Assembly: GCA_046262315.1 (NCBI GenBank)
Contig: JBHEMZ010000132.1
Location: forward strand, 1-64,000
Direction of reading: 5' to 3'
Origin: JACVRM01 sp046262315
GTDB taxonomy: Bacteria; Actinomycetota; Thermoleophilia; Gaiellales; Gaiellaceae
Length of the DNA: 64,000 nucleotides
Shown one piece after another: positions 24,999 through 33,532 of this stretch. Position numbers and translations under genes: made by a program. A model generated the notes under the pieces. It had not been told where the DNA came from. It worked only from the letters and a program-made list of their open reading frames with translations, and did not search any database. Each line of letters begins with the position of its first letter. Positions within the stretch are counted from its first letter, which is position 1.

Positions 24999-25666
24999 AT
25001 GAGCCGCATTGCCCGCTACGACGGCGTCGCCGAGTGGTACGAGCGCGAGCTGGTCGCAACGCCGCTGGGCGAGTTCGCGCGCGGGATCGTCCTCCGGCTG
25101 CTCGGGAAGGGCAGCGGGCGCCTGCTCGACGTCGGCTGCGGCGGAGGCCTGCACGCCGTCGCGTTCGCACAGCTCGGCTGGGAGTTACGGGCGTCGACGT
25201 CTCGGAGGATCAGCTGCGCCTGGCGCGCTCGCGCGGCGTCGAGGTCGTACTCGCCGACGCCGAGGAACTTCCCTTCGATGATGCTTCCTTCGACGCCGCG
25301 GTCTCGATGTGGACGCACACCGATGTGGGCGACGTCGCCGCCGTGCTCCGGGAGATCGCCCGCGTCCTGCGTCCGGGCGCGCCCTTCGTCTACCAGGGCG
25401 CGCATCCGTGCTTTGTCGGACCCCACTCGCGGTTCGTCAGCGCCGAAGGGGTGCCGACACTCCATCCGGGCTACTGGCAGACCGGGCGGTACCACGACGC
25501 ACCCGGAATTTCGCCGCACGGCCTGCGGGCGAAGGTCGGCGCGGTGCACCTCCCGCTCGGGCTTCTCGTGCAGGCGTTCCTGGACGCAGGCCTGCGGCTC
25601 GAGCAGTTCGAGGAGCCCCAACTGCGGGAGTACCCCTGGATGATCGCGCTCCGCGCCCGGCGATGA
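24999..25666 (+). pseudogene. Class I SAM-dependent methyltransferase, interrupted by a one-base deletion
   Basis: From ATG 24999 the frame reads through LLDVGCGGGLHAVAFAQLGW (SAM motif I) and is then lost; family-like sequence resumes one frame over with GVTGVDVSEDQLRLARSRG, ADAEELPFDDASFDAAVSMW and VLREIARVLRPGAPFVYQG. The switch lies at the GGG at 25180-25182: one extra G would give an in-frame join of about 223 aa. The rest of both halves is undamaged, so the lesion is either very young or a sequence error. The family is the Methyltransf_11 type; the substrate is unknown. Its stop overlaps the helicase ATG (ATGA). Confidence 0.8.
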
Positions 25667-27906
25667 CCGTCGCGCCGGCGCTCTGGGACGACATCCTGGG
25701 CGGCGCGGAGGAGCTCGCGCACGTCGAGCTCGAGCCACGGCGTGAGGCCGACACAGTGCCGCTGCCGCCGAACCTCCATTCGCGCGTGGCGCAGGCGCTC
25801 GCTGCGCGCGACATCGCAACGCTCTACACGCACCAAGCCGATGCCTGGCTGGCCGCCGCCCGCGGCGAGGACCTGATCGTCACGACCGGGACGGCGAGCG
25901 GCAAGACGCTCGCGTTCAACCTGCCGGTGCTCGACGCGCTGGCACGGGACCCGAAGCAGCGGGCGCTCTATCTCTACCCGACGAAGGCGCTCGCGCAGGA
26001 CCAGCTGCGCGGGCTCGCGGAGCTCGGCGTGGCGCGCGTGCGTCCGGCGATCTACGACGGCGACACGCCCGGCGAGCAGCGCTGGCAGATCCGCAAGTGG
26101 TCAAACGCCGTCCTCACCAACCCGGACATGCTCCACGTGGGCGTCCTGCCCCACCACGACCGCTGGGGCGACGTCCTGGCGAACCTTCGGTACGTCGTCG
26201 TCGACGAGGCGCACGTCTATCGGGGCGTTTTCGGATCGCACGTCGCGAACGTGCTGCGCCGCCTGCGACGGCTCGCGCGGGTGTACGGGGCTGACCCACA
26301 GTTCCTGCTCGCCTCGGCGACGATCGCTAACCCGGCACAGCTCGCACGGCTGCTCGTCGGAGTGGACGCGACGGTGATCGGCGACGACGGCGCACCGAGG
26401 GCCGAGCGGACGATCGCACTCTGGAACCCGCCGCTCACGGACGAGGAGCTCGGCTTGCGTGCGAGCGCGCTCGGCGAAGCATCGCGCCTGATGGCCGGCC
26501 TCGTCGAACGCGGGCTACGGACGCTCTGCTTCGCAAAGGGCCGCAAGACTGCCGAGCTCATCCACCGGTTTACGGCCGAACGTCTTGACCGCGAGCTCGC
26601 CGCGCGCCTGTCCCCCTATCGGGCCGGGTACACGCCCGCCCAGCGGCGCGAGATCGAGCGGCGACTCGTGGAAGGCGACCTGCTGGGGGTAGCCGCGACG
26701 GACGCGCTTGAGCTCGGCATCGACGTGGGTCTCCTCGACTGCGTCATCTCCGTCGGCTTTCCCGGGACGATGTCCAGCTTGCGGCAGCAGTGGGGACGCG
26801 CGGGCCGGCGCGGGCACGGCCTGGCGATCCTCGTCGCGAGCGAGGACGCGCTCGATCAGTACTTCATGCGCGAGCCGGAGACGCTGCTGCGCCGCCGCGT
26901 CGAGGCGGCCATCCTCGACCACGAGAACCGGCGCGTGCTCGACGGCCACGTGCGCTCGGCCGCATTCGAGGCGCCGCTCGATGGGCGGGACACGCCTGTG
27001 CTCGGCGAGGCGGCACTGGAGCGGGCGGCGGTGCTGCCGGAGCTCAAGCACACGAAAGCCGGGTACGTCTGGAACGGCCGCGACTATCCCGCCGGGCGCT
27101 TCGGCCTCCGCTCCGCGACTCCCGACCCGTTCACGATCGTGGACGCGGAGACCGGCTCGATCCTCGGCCTCGCCGAGCGCGAGCGCGCCTACTCGACCGT
27201 GCACGAGGGCGCCGTCTACCTGCACGGCGGCGAATCGTTCCGCGTGCTCGCGCTCGACCTCGAGGCACGGACGGCGCTCGTCGAGCCGTTCCGGGGCGAC
27301 TACTACACGCAGGCGAAGAAGGAGACGACGACGGCGATCGAAGGCGTCGAGCAGCAGGCGCGGCAGCTCGGCCTCGACGTCTTCTTCGGGCGCGTGACCG
27401 TAAGCGAGCAGGTGGTGGCGTTCCAGCGCAAGTCGATCCGCGACGGCTCGACCATCGACCTGGAGCCGCTCGACCTGCCGCAGACCACCTTCGAGACGGA
27501 GGCGGTCTGGTACCTCCCCGAGCCGGAGCAGCTCGCCGGCGGGCTCGACAGGATGCCGAAGCTGCTGGGGACGCTGCATGCGGCGGAGCACGGGATGATC
27601 GCGCTGCTGCCGCTCTGGGCCATGTGCGACCGCTGGGACATCGGCGGCCTGTCCACGAACGCCCATTTTCAGACGGGTCGGCCGACTGTCTTCGTCTACG
27701 ACGGGCACGCCGGCGGGGTCGGCATCGCGGAGCGCGGCTTCGACGTGTTCGAGGGCTGGGTCGAGGACACCGCGCGCATGATCCGCGGCTGCCCGTGCGA
27801 GCGGGGCTGTCCGTCCTGTGTTCAGTCGCCGAAGTGCGGCAATCTCAACGAGCCGCTCGACAAGTCCGGCTCGCTCGCGCTGCTAGACGCCATGCTTGCC
27901 TCGTAA
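25663..27906 (+). CDS. DEAD/DEAH-box helicase with C-terminal DUF1998 cysteine cluster (MrfA/YprA-like)
   Basis: 747 aa from ATG 25663. Motif Q-like YTHQADAW precedes Walker A GTASGKT (residues 76-82), YLYPTKALAQDQ, DEAH at 181-184, SATIANP, and the second RecA domain with LCFAKGRKTAELI, YRAGYTPAQRREIERRL, TDALELGIDVG and QQWGRAGRRG. The C-terminal third is the DUF1998-type domain ending CPCERGCPSCVQSPKCGN, a four-Cys zinc site. This is the architecture of MrfA/YprA, an ATP-dependent 3'-5' helicase involved in repair of mitomycin-type damage. The long frame upstream of 25663 is out-of-frame methyltransferase sequence. Confidence 0.92.
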   Translation: MTVAPALWDDILGGAEELAHVELEPRREADTVPLPPNLHSRVAQALAARDIATLYTHQADAWLAAARGEDLIVTTGTASGKTLAFNLPVLDALARDPKQRALYLYPTKALAQDQLRGLAELGVARVRPAIYDGDTPGEQRWQIRKWSNAVLTNPDMLHVGVLPHHDRWGDVLANLRYVVVDEAHVYRGVFGSHVANVLRRLRRLARVYGADPQFLLASATIANPAQLARLLVGVDATVIGDDGAPRAERTIALWNPPLTDEELGLRASALGEASRLMAGLVERGLRTLCFAKGRKTAELIHRFTAERLDRELAARLSPYRAGYTPAQRREIERRLVEGDLLGVAATDALELGIDVGLLDCVISVGFPGTMSSLRQQWGRAGRRGHGLAILVASEDALDQYFMREPETLLRRRVEAAILDHENRRVLDGHVRSAAFEAPLDGRDTPVLGEAALERAAVLPELKHTKAGYVWNGRDYPAGRFGLRSATPDPFTIVDAETGSILGLAERERAYSTVHEGAVYLHGGESFRVLALDLEARTALVEPFRGDYYTQAKKETTTAIEGVEQQARQLGLDVFFGRVTVSEQVVAFQRKSIRDGSTIDLEPLDLPQTTFETEAVWYLPEPEQLAGGLDRMPKLLGTLHAAEHGMIALLPLWAMCDRWDIGGLSTNAHFQTGRPTVFVYDGHAGGVGIAERGFDVFEGWVEDTARMIRGCPCERGCPSCVQSPKCGNLNEPLDKSGSLALLDAMLAS

Positions 27907-28041
27907 TGACACGGCCCGGGCCGGACGTGCCTGTCGCATTTGACAGGTCTTCCCCAAGGGGAGGCCGAGGCCCCCTGACGGCACGCTAGCGCGTGCGAGC
28001 GCACCCCTGTGTGCCGGGTATGTGACGATTTCGTACTTCAG

Positions 28042-28068
28042 TGTCGATCCTGCCCGTCGCCCTTCGTC
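28042..28068 (+). promoter_or_regulatory. Candidate ECF42-type promoter
   Basis: TGTCGA (28042-28047) and CGTC (28065-28068) are separated by 17 bp, 42 bp upstream of the first DGPF gene. From memory, ECF42 sigma factors recognise TGTCGA at -35 and CG(A/T)C at -10. The sigma gene of this locus looks like ECF42, so autoregulation is expected. This is a match by eye; no background frequency was computed. Confidence 0.5.
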
Positions 28069-28110
28069 GTCCCCACGTAACGCGCACTCGAGGAAAGGAG
28101 AGACGGGCCG

Positions 28111-28473
28111 ATGAAGTTCTTGCTCATGATCCACGGTGACGAGCGCGAGTGGAGCGCGCTCACAGACCAGGAGCGCGAGACCACGAAACAGCAGTACGCG
28201 GCATTCGCGCAAAGCCAACGCGAGAGCGGCACCCTCCTGCATTCCGGCCACCTCCAACCGACCGATCGCGCCACGACCGTACGCGTACGGGACGGCGAGA
28301 CGCTCGTGACCGACGGCCCGTACACCGAGACGAAGGAGGCGCTCGGCGGCTACTTCCTGCTCGAGGCGGACTCGTTGGACGAGGTCGTGGACCTCGTGCG
28401 CGGGCTGCCTGTACCCGCCACGACCTCCGGGATCGAGATCCGTGCCGTCTATGAGGAGGGCCGCGCGTCGTGA
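28111..28473 (+). CDS. YCII/DGPF-domain protein
   Basis: 120 aa from ATG 28111, with AAAGGAGAG upstream. MKFLLMIHGDEREWSALT is the usual beginning; VTDGPYTETKEALGGYFLLEADSLDEVVDLV contains the DGPF-like motif (DGPY) and the ferredoxin-like fold; IEIRAVYE is the normal end. DGPF proteins are encoded next to ECF42-type sigma factors. Their biochemical role is unknown, and they have been suggested to act with or upstream of the sigma factor. Its stop overlaps the next GTG. Confidence 0.9.
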   Translation: MKFLLMIHGDEREWSALTDQERETTKQQYAAFAQSQRESGTLLHSGHLQPTDRATTVRVRDGETLVTDGPYTETKEALGGYFLLEADSLDEVVDLVRGLPVPATTSGIEIRAVYEEGRAS

Positions 28474-28820
28474 AGTACGTCCTGCTCCTCTACAGCGATC
28501 CCTCCCGGTCACGAACATGACGCCCGAGGAGATCCAGACGGCCCGACGTGATGCCGCAGTGGCTGGAGCTCTTCGAGTACATGCAGCAGACTGCGACATC
28601 GGTCGACGGCGCCGAGCTCGACGAGCCCTCGAGCGCACGGACGGTCCGCTACCACGAAGGACAGCCTGTCGTGATGGACGGCCCCTACGCGGAGACGAAA
28701 GAGCAGATCGGCGGTGCGTTCTTCCTCGAGTGCGACGACCTCGACCAGGCCATCGACATCGCATCGCGCGTCCCGCTTGCCGCGCGCGGCTCGGTCGAGA
28801 TCCGTCCCGTCTTCGAATGA
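28470..28820 (+). pseudogene. Second YCII/DGPF-domain protein, with two opposite frameshifts
   Basis: GTG 28470 gives VKYVLLLYSD, then stops at TGA 28518. The family sequence continues one frame over (PVTNMTPEEIQTARR, about 28505-28545) and returns to the first frame at VMPQWLELFEYMQQ, continuing through VMDGPYAETKEQIGGAFFLECDDLDQAIDIASRV to IRPVFE and a stop at 28820. So a base is missing near 28500-28506 and an extra base is present near 28546. Restored length would be about 116 aa, like the first DGPF gene. Both segments look undecayed, which argues for sequence error or very recent damage. Confidence 0.8.
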
Positions 28821-30058
28821 CGGAGGTGCGCGCATAGAGGCGGTCGCTCGCGCTTTCCGGGAGGAGTGGGGACGCTCGCTCGCGTACCTCACCCGGGCGC
28901 TCGGTGACCTCGACCGCGCCGAGGACGCGGTGCAGGACGCATTCGCCGTCGCGCTCGAGCGCTGGCCGCGGGATGGCGTGCCCGCGAAATCCGGGCGCGT
29001 GGATCGTCACGACCGCGCACAACCGAGCCATCGACCGCATCCGCCGAGAGCGCAACCTCGAGCGCAAGAAGGAGCTGCTCGCCCGCCTCGAGGAGACCGC
29101 GCCGCAGGAGGAGGACGTGGACGAGAGCACCATCCCCGACGAGCGGCTGAGCCTGGTCTTCACCTGCTGCCACCCGGCGCTTGCTCCTGACGCCCAGGTG
29201 GCGTTGACCCTGCGTCTCGTCGGCGGCTTGCAAACCTCCGAAATCGCGCGCGCCTTCCTCCTTTCGGAGGCAACCCTGGCCCAGCGGCTCGTGCGCGCGA
29301 AGCGGAAGATCCGCGAGGCCGGCATTCCGTTTCGAGTGCCGCCTGACCACCTGCTACCCGACCGGCTCGGTGCGGTCCTCGCCGTCGTCTACCTGATCTT
29401 CAACGAGGGGTACACGGCCGCGGGTGGCGACGGGCTCGTGCGCCCCGACCTTTGCGACGAGGCGATCCGGCTGGGTCGCCTGCTTGCAGTCCTCATGCCT
29501 GACGAGGCCGAAGCGCTCGGATTGCTCGCGCTGGTGCTCTTCCAGGACGCGCGGGGCGAAGCACGCGTGGGGGCGCGTGGTGAGCTCGTACTGCTCGAGG
29601 ATCAGACCGCTCGTCGTGGAATCGCGATCGCGTTGCCGAAGGCGAGCGAGTGCTCCAGAGAGCGCTGCGGCTAAAGACAACCGGGTCCGTACCAGCTTCA
29701 GGCCGCGATCGCCGCCCTCCACACCGAGGCGCCGGCGTACGAGGAGACCGACTGGGAGCAGATCGCCGCCCTCTACGCCGAGCTCGGGCGCCTCCAACCC
29801 TCGCCCGTGGTCGAGCTGAACCGGGCGGTTGCCGTCGCGATGGCCATGGGCCTGGCAGCGGGCCTCGAGCTGGTGGATCGCATCGCGGGTCTCGATCGCT
29901 ACCACCTCTTGCACGCGACCCGGGCCGACCTCCTGCGGCGCTCCGACCGGAACGTCGAGTCGGCGGCCGCGTACCGGCGCGCGCTCGAGCTCGTCACGAA
30001 CCCGATCGAGCGCGCGTACCTCGAGCGCCGGCTCGCAGAAGTAGCGGACATGTCCTAG
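28817..30058 (+). pseudogene. ECF42-type RNA polymerase sigma factor with C-terminal TPR-like domain, four frameshifts
   Basis: ATG 28817 (MTEVRA) overlaps the DGPF stop. Recognisable sigma sequence runs through frames in turn: IEAVARAFREEWGRSLAYLT and DLDRAEDAVQDAFAVALERWPRDG (region 2); NPGAWIVTTAHNRAIDRIRRERN, LSLVFTCCHPAL, ALTLRLVGGLQTSEIARAFLLSEATLAQRLVRAKRKI (region 4); LGAVLAVVYLIFNEGY (DUF6596-like); then RDRVAEGERVLQRALRL; then YQLQAAIAALHTEAP and VVELNRAVAVAMAMG to the end. Breaks lie near 28833 (base missing), 28987-28989 (extra A), about 29613 (missing) and 29686 (extra T). Net shift is zero. Repaired length is about 413 aa, normal for ECF42. Pairing with DGPF genes fits that group. 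Confidence 0.82.
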
Positions 30059-30153
30059 GGACGATCCTTCGGCCACGGCCGGGCCGGACGCGTTCAGGTG
30101 CGAAACCGCTCAGTGCCACGGAGAAAGCGACACTGGCTGCCGGCCTTGCAGAC

Positions 30154-30173
30154 CTGTCCCAGGGACAGTCCCT
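30154..30173. repeat. Decayed REP-like palindrome
   Basis: CTGTCCC-A-GGGACAG (30154-30168) runs into GGGACAGTCCCT, the same string as found at 9297 near the RAYT gene. It lies between the convergent stops of the sigma factor and the SLOG protein. Confidence 0.5.
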
Positions 30174-30631
30174 CAGACTCGTCGGTTCAAGACCAGTCTC
30201 ATGGCGCGCTCGACCGCCTCCGCCGGCGTATCCGCCCGCTCGACACCCTCAACCTCCCAGCCCGGCTCAAGCACGACTACCGGGCGTCCCAGACGGCGGG
30301 CGAACCCGATTTCCGCCAGCGTGCCCCATGAGCCGCCGACCGCGATCACCGCATCCCCCGATGCGGCCACGGCGAGGTTGCGCGCGTGGCCGATCCCGGT
30401 CACGACCGCGTGATCGATCCACTCGTTCGCGTCCGCACGCCGCTCGCCCGGCAGGATGCCGATCGTGATCCCGCCGGCCGATTTCGCGCCGCGCGAAGCC
30501 GCGGCCATCACCTCCCCGAGCCCGCCGGTCACCACCACCGCGCCGCGCTCCGCCAGCAGGCGGCCCACCTCCGCCGCCTGCTCGACGTGCTCGGCGCCGC
30601 TCCCGATCACCGACACCTGTACCCGCGTCAC
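30173..30631 (-). CDS. SLOG/LOG-superfamily protein of the TIGR00725 type
   Basis: 152 aa from GTG 30631. VSVIGSGAEHVEQAAEVGRLLAERGAVVVTGGLGEVMAAASRGAKSAGG is a Rossmann-like nucleotide-binding start with the GG(L/N)xxGVM-type motif. GIGHARNLAVAASGDAVIAVGGSWGTLAEIGFAR carries the second conserved block (PGGxGTxxE in LOG, here VGGSWGTLAE). Related proteins bind nucleotides or nucleotide-derived ligands; LOG itself releases cytokinin-like bases. The function of this subgroup is not known. It is divergent from the NDH-2 gene with a 22-bp gap. Confidence 0.85.
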   Translation of the reverse strand: MTRVQVSVIGSGAEHVEQAAEVGRLLAERGAVVVTGGLGEVMAAASRGAKSAGGITIGILPGERRADANEWIDHAVVTGIGHARNLAVAASGDAVIAVGGSWGTLAEIGFARRLGRPVVVLEPGWEVEGVERADTPAEAVERAMRLVLNRRV

Positions 30632-30653
30632 GCCGCGATGGTAGAAGCGCAGC

Positions 30654-31919
30654 GTGGCAGTGCGCGACGCCCACGGCGGCACGCTGATCGCCGGCGGCGG
30701 ATTCGCCGGCGCTTACGTGGCACGTCTGCTCGGCAAGCGCGGCGCAACGATCGTCAGTCCCGAGAACTTCATGCTCTACACGCCTCTTCTGCCCGAGGCC
30801 GCTTCGGGCACGCTCGAGCCGCGCCACATCGTCGTCCCGATCCGGCAGATGTGCCCGCATGCGGAGCTGCTACTCGGGCGGGCGACCGCGCTCGACACGG
30901 GCCGCCGGGCCGTCACGGTCGAGGGTGAGGCCGGCGCGTTCGAGATCCGCTACGACGATCTGGTCATCGCGCTCGGGGCCGTTGCCCGGACACTCCCGAT
31001 CCCCGGACTCGCCGAGCACGGCCTCGGTTTCAAGAGCCTCGCCGACGCCATCCACCTGCGCAACCACGTCCTCCGCGAGCTCGAGCTCGCCATGGCCCGC
31101 CCGGACCTCAATGAGTGGGTCTCACGCCACCTCACGTACGTCTTCGTCGGAGCCGGGTACGCGGGCGTCGAGGCGCTCGCCGAGCTCTCCGACCTCGTTC
31201 GGGACGCCATGCGCTACTACCCGACGTTGCGCGGGCTCACGCAGCGCTGGGTGCTTGTCGACGCGGCGCCGAAGATCCTCCCGGAGATCCCGCGCCGCCT
31301 CGGCGACTACGCCGCCCAGCTCCTCGGGCGCCGCGGCGTCGATATCCGCGTCTCCACGACCCTGGAGTCGGTCGAGCAGCACGCCGTCGTCCTCTCGGAC
31401 GGTGAGCGCATCGAGACGAACACGCTCGTGTGGACGGCAGGCGTGCGTGCGCACCCGCAGCTCGCCGGGTGGGGCCTGCCGCTCGACGACCGCGGCCGAG
31501 TCGAGATCGACGAAACCTTTCGCGTTGCCGAACTAGACCGCGTCTGGGCGCTCGGCGACTGCGCGCGCGTCCCCAACCTCGCCACCCCGGACGAGTTCGA
31601 CCCGCCCACGAGCCAGCACGCGCTCCGCCAGGCCCGGCGGCTGGCGAAGAACCTCAAGGGTGAGCCGCGACCCTACCGCTACCGGATGCGCGGCCAGGCG
31701 GCGACACTGGGGCGCCACAAGGCGATCGCGGACGTATTCGGTCTCAAGCTGCGCGGATTTCCCGGCTGGTGGGTGACGCGGACGTACCACCTCTACCAGC
31801 TGCCGCTCTTCTCGCGGAAGCTGCGTGTGCTCGTGGATTGGAGCGTGGGGCTGCTCTTCCGCCGCGACATCGCCGAGCTCGGCATGCTCGGTCATCCGAG
31901 GCGACTCGGCGATGAGTGA
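30654..31919 (+). CDS. Type II NADH dehydrogenase (FAD-dependent, NDH-2-like)
   Basis: 421 aa from GTG 30654. The FAD-binding loop is LIAGGGFAGAYVARLL; LYTPLLPEAASGTLEPRHIVVPIRQ is the NDH-2 active-site region; YVFVGAGYAGVEALAELSDL is the NADH Rossmann fold; DRVWALGDCARVPN binds FAD; and the C-terminal half has amphipathic membrane-contact helices (RGFPGWWVTRTYHLYQLPLFSRKLRVLVDW). It oxidises NADH and reduces quinone without pumping protons. The GNAT gene starts inside its last codons. Confidence 0.92.
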   Translation: MAVRDAHGGTLIAGGGFAGAYVARLLGKRGATIVSPENFMLYTPLLPEAASGTLEPRHIVVPIRQMCPHAELLLGRATALDTGRRAVTVEGEAGAFEIRYDDLVIALGAVARTLPIPGLAEHGLGFKSLADAIHLRNHVLRELELAMARPDLNEWVSRHLTYVFVGAGYAGVEALAELSDLVRDAMRYYPTLRGLTQRWVLVDAAPKILPEIPRRLGDYAAQLLGRRGVDIRVSTTLESVEQHAVVLSDGERIETNTLVWTAGVRAHPQLAGWGLPLDDRGRVEIDETFRVAELDRVWALGDCARVPNLATPDEFDPPTSQHALRQARRLAKNLKGEPRPYRYRMRGQAATLGRHKAIADVFGLKLRGFPGWWVTRTYHLYQLPLFSRKLRVLVDWSVGLLFRRDIAELGMLGHPRRLGDE

Positions 31920-32688
31920 CGAGGCGCGTCGCGCCTGGGCGTTCATGCGCCGCGCCGACGCTCGCGGGACCGACGAGCGGCCCTTTGCCTTCGGGACGGC
32001 CGTGCTTACACCCGAGCTGCCGAAGCGCTACGACTCCAACTTCCTCTACGTTGACGAGCTTCGCTCCGGGACGTCGGCCGCGGAGCTTGCGGCCGCGTCC
32101 GACCGTGTCTTCAGGGACGCCGGACTCGAGCACCGCGCGCTCGTCTTCCCTCACGCGCAGGACGGCGAGCGGCTCGCGCCCGCCTTCCCCGGCTGGGACG
32201 TGCACCGCAACGTCGTGATGGTGCAACGCCGGCCGCCCGACGAGCTGCCCGACACCTCCACGGTCGAGGAGCTCGATGAGGCTGCGCTGCGCCCGGCGCG
32301 GCGCGCTCAGATCCTCACGTACCCATGGGGCAGCCCCGACGTCGCCGAGCAGCTGCTCGACGCCCGCACCCTGCTCGCGCGCTGGGTGAGCGTGCGCTGC
32401 TTCGCAGTGCACGTCGGTGGCGAGGTAGTGAGCTACACCGACCTCTATGCAGAGGGCGACGAGGCGCAGATCGAGGACGTAGCCACGGCGGAAGCGCACC
32501 GTGGCCGTGGTTACGCGAAGGCGGTCGTCATACGTGCCGTCCAGGAGGCGCGCGCCGGCGGCGCTGAGTTCGTCTTCCTCGTGGCGGACGAGGCGGACTG
32601 GCCGAAGGAGCTCTACCGACGGCTCGGCTTCGAGACGGTCGGACGCTACGTCAAGCTCTACCGGCCTACTTCGGCCCGTTCGGAATGA
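31912..32688 (+). CDS. GNAT-family N-acetyltransferase
   Basis: 258 aa from ATG 31912, overlapping the NDH-2 stop by 8 nt. The C-terminal half is a GNAT domain: VGGEVVSYTDLYAEGDEAQIEDVATAEAHRGRGYAKAVVIRAVQEA (acetyl-CoA pyrophosphate loop RGRGYA) and FLVADEADWPKELYRRLGFETVGRYVKLYRP. The N-terminal half lacks that loop and may be a degenerate GNAT domain. The substrate is unknown. Confidence 0.85.
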   Translation: MSDEARRAWAFMRRADARGTDERPFAFGTAVLTPELPKRYDSNFLYVDELRSGTSAAELAAASDRVFRDAGLEHRALVFPHAQDGERLAPAFPGWDVHRNVVMVQRRPPDELPDTSTVEELDEAALRPARRAQILTYPWGSPDVAEQLLDARTLLARWVSVRCFAVHVGGEVVSYTDLYAEGDEAQIEDVATAEAHRGRGYAKAVVIRAVQEARAGGAEFVFLVADEADWPKELYRRLGFETVGRYVKLYRPTSARSE

Positions 32689-33532
32689 ACTCGGCGTCGA
32701 TTCCCCGCGCGGAGAACCAGCTCACCATCGCGAGCTGCGGCGGCTTCTCCATGCCGTAGTGCGTTGCGTCGATGAGCGCGACGTCGTACTCATCGGCGAG
32801 TCGTCGGAAGCGCCGCAACTCCTCCTGCACCTCAGGCACACGGCAGTTCGTAGCGGCGTTGCCGGTCACGTACGTCTGACAGCCGCGGTCGAGCGAGGCC
32901 TGGAGGATGTCTGCGGTCGCGCCGCCTCCGGCTACCACGGCAACCCGGCCCGCTCGTGGCCGCGGGCGCGAGATCACGTGCACCTTGATCTCCGGCCCGA
33001 GGTACAAGCGAAGTGCTTCGGCGAGTTGCTCGAGCGTCACCCTCGAGTCGCCGATTACCGCCGCGCCCTCGGGCAGCGCCTCAGAGATCTGGAAGTAGTC
33101 CTCGATGTTCTCCAGCCCGGCCGCACGAGCGCAGAGAAGGGACGGTGCGATCTCTGGATGCTGATCGAGCGGCGCATGCGCGTTGTAGAACGAGATGCAG
33201 CGCTCGCGCATCAGCTCGAAGGTCTCGCGCGCAAGCGGCAAGAAGCCGGGCTCATCGGCGTAGTCGAGCGGGTGCTCGGAGAAGAGGAACGTGCCGGGCT
33301 CGAGCCGCGCCACCACCTCGTCCCCCGGGAAGACGCAGGTCGCGGCGCGCGCGACCTCGTCGACGCCGCGCACCATCAGCCCGTTCCAGCGCTCCTCATA
33401 GCCGGGCTCCGCGTACTCGCGCCAGTACGGCGTCGCGTAAACATTCGCGAAGAGCCGCGACCAATCGTCGTCGTCCACGAGCGGGATGCGGAAATACCCG
33501 TCGAGCTCGGCAACGAGATCGGCGAGTCTCAC
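32666..33532 (-). CDS. Nif3-like dinuclear metal-centre protein
   Basis: 288 aa from GTG 33532 (GTGA overlap with the upstream gene). MRLADLVAELDGYFRIPLVDDDDW is the usual start. VISRPRPRAGRVAVVAGGGATADILQASLDRGCQTYVTGN and DVALIDATHYGMEKPPQLAMVSWFSARGIDAEFI hold the C-terminal metal-ligand segments (notably ATHYGMEKP). The central insertion differs from short YbgI-type members and lacks the classic GVQVEG start. The family is widespread and hexameric with an unclear activity. Its 3' end overlaps the convergent GNAT gene by 23 nt. Confidence 0.82.
   Translation of the reverse strand: MRLADLVAELDGYFRIPLVDDDDWSRLFANVYATPYWREYAEPGYEERWNGLMVRGVDEVARAATCVFPGDEVVARLEPGTFLFSEHPLDYADEPGFLPLARETFELMRERCISFYNAHAPLDQHPEIAPSLLCARAAGLENIEDYFQISEALPEGAAVIGDSRVTLEQLAEALRLYLGPEIKVHVISRPRPRAGRVAVVAGGGATADILQASLDRGCQTYVTGNAATNCRVPEVQEELRRFRRLADEYDVALIDATHYGMEKPPQLAMVSWFSARGIDAEFIPNGPK

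Noticed and set aside
25309..25662. N-terminal extension of the helicase
   Set aside because: This part is the methyltransferase gene read out of frame; the helicase has a clean ATGA-coupled start at 25663.
27930..28035. Terminator after the helicase
   Set aside because: Short stems (CCTGTC/GACAGG; CTTCCCC/GGGGAG) are present but weak, without a T-run, so they are not listed as a feature.
28470..30058. Programmed frameshifting in the DGPF/sigma genes
   Set aside because: Six sites without slippery heptamers or stimulatory structures, with both missing and extra bases, fit errors or mutations better than programmed shifts.
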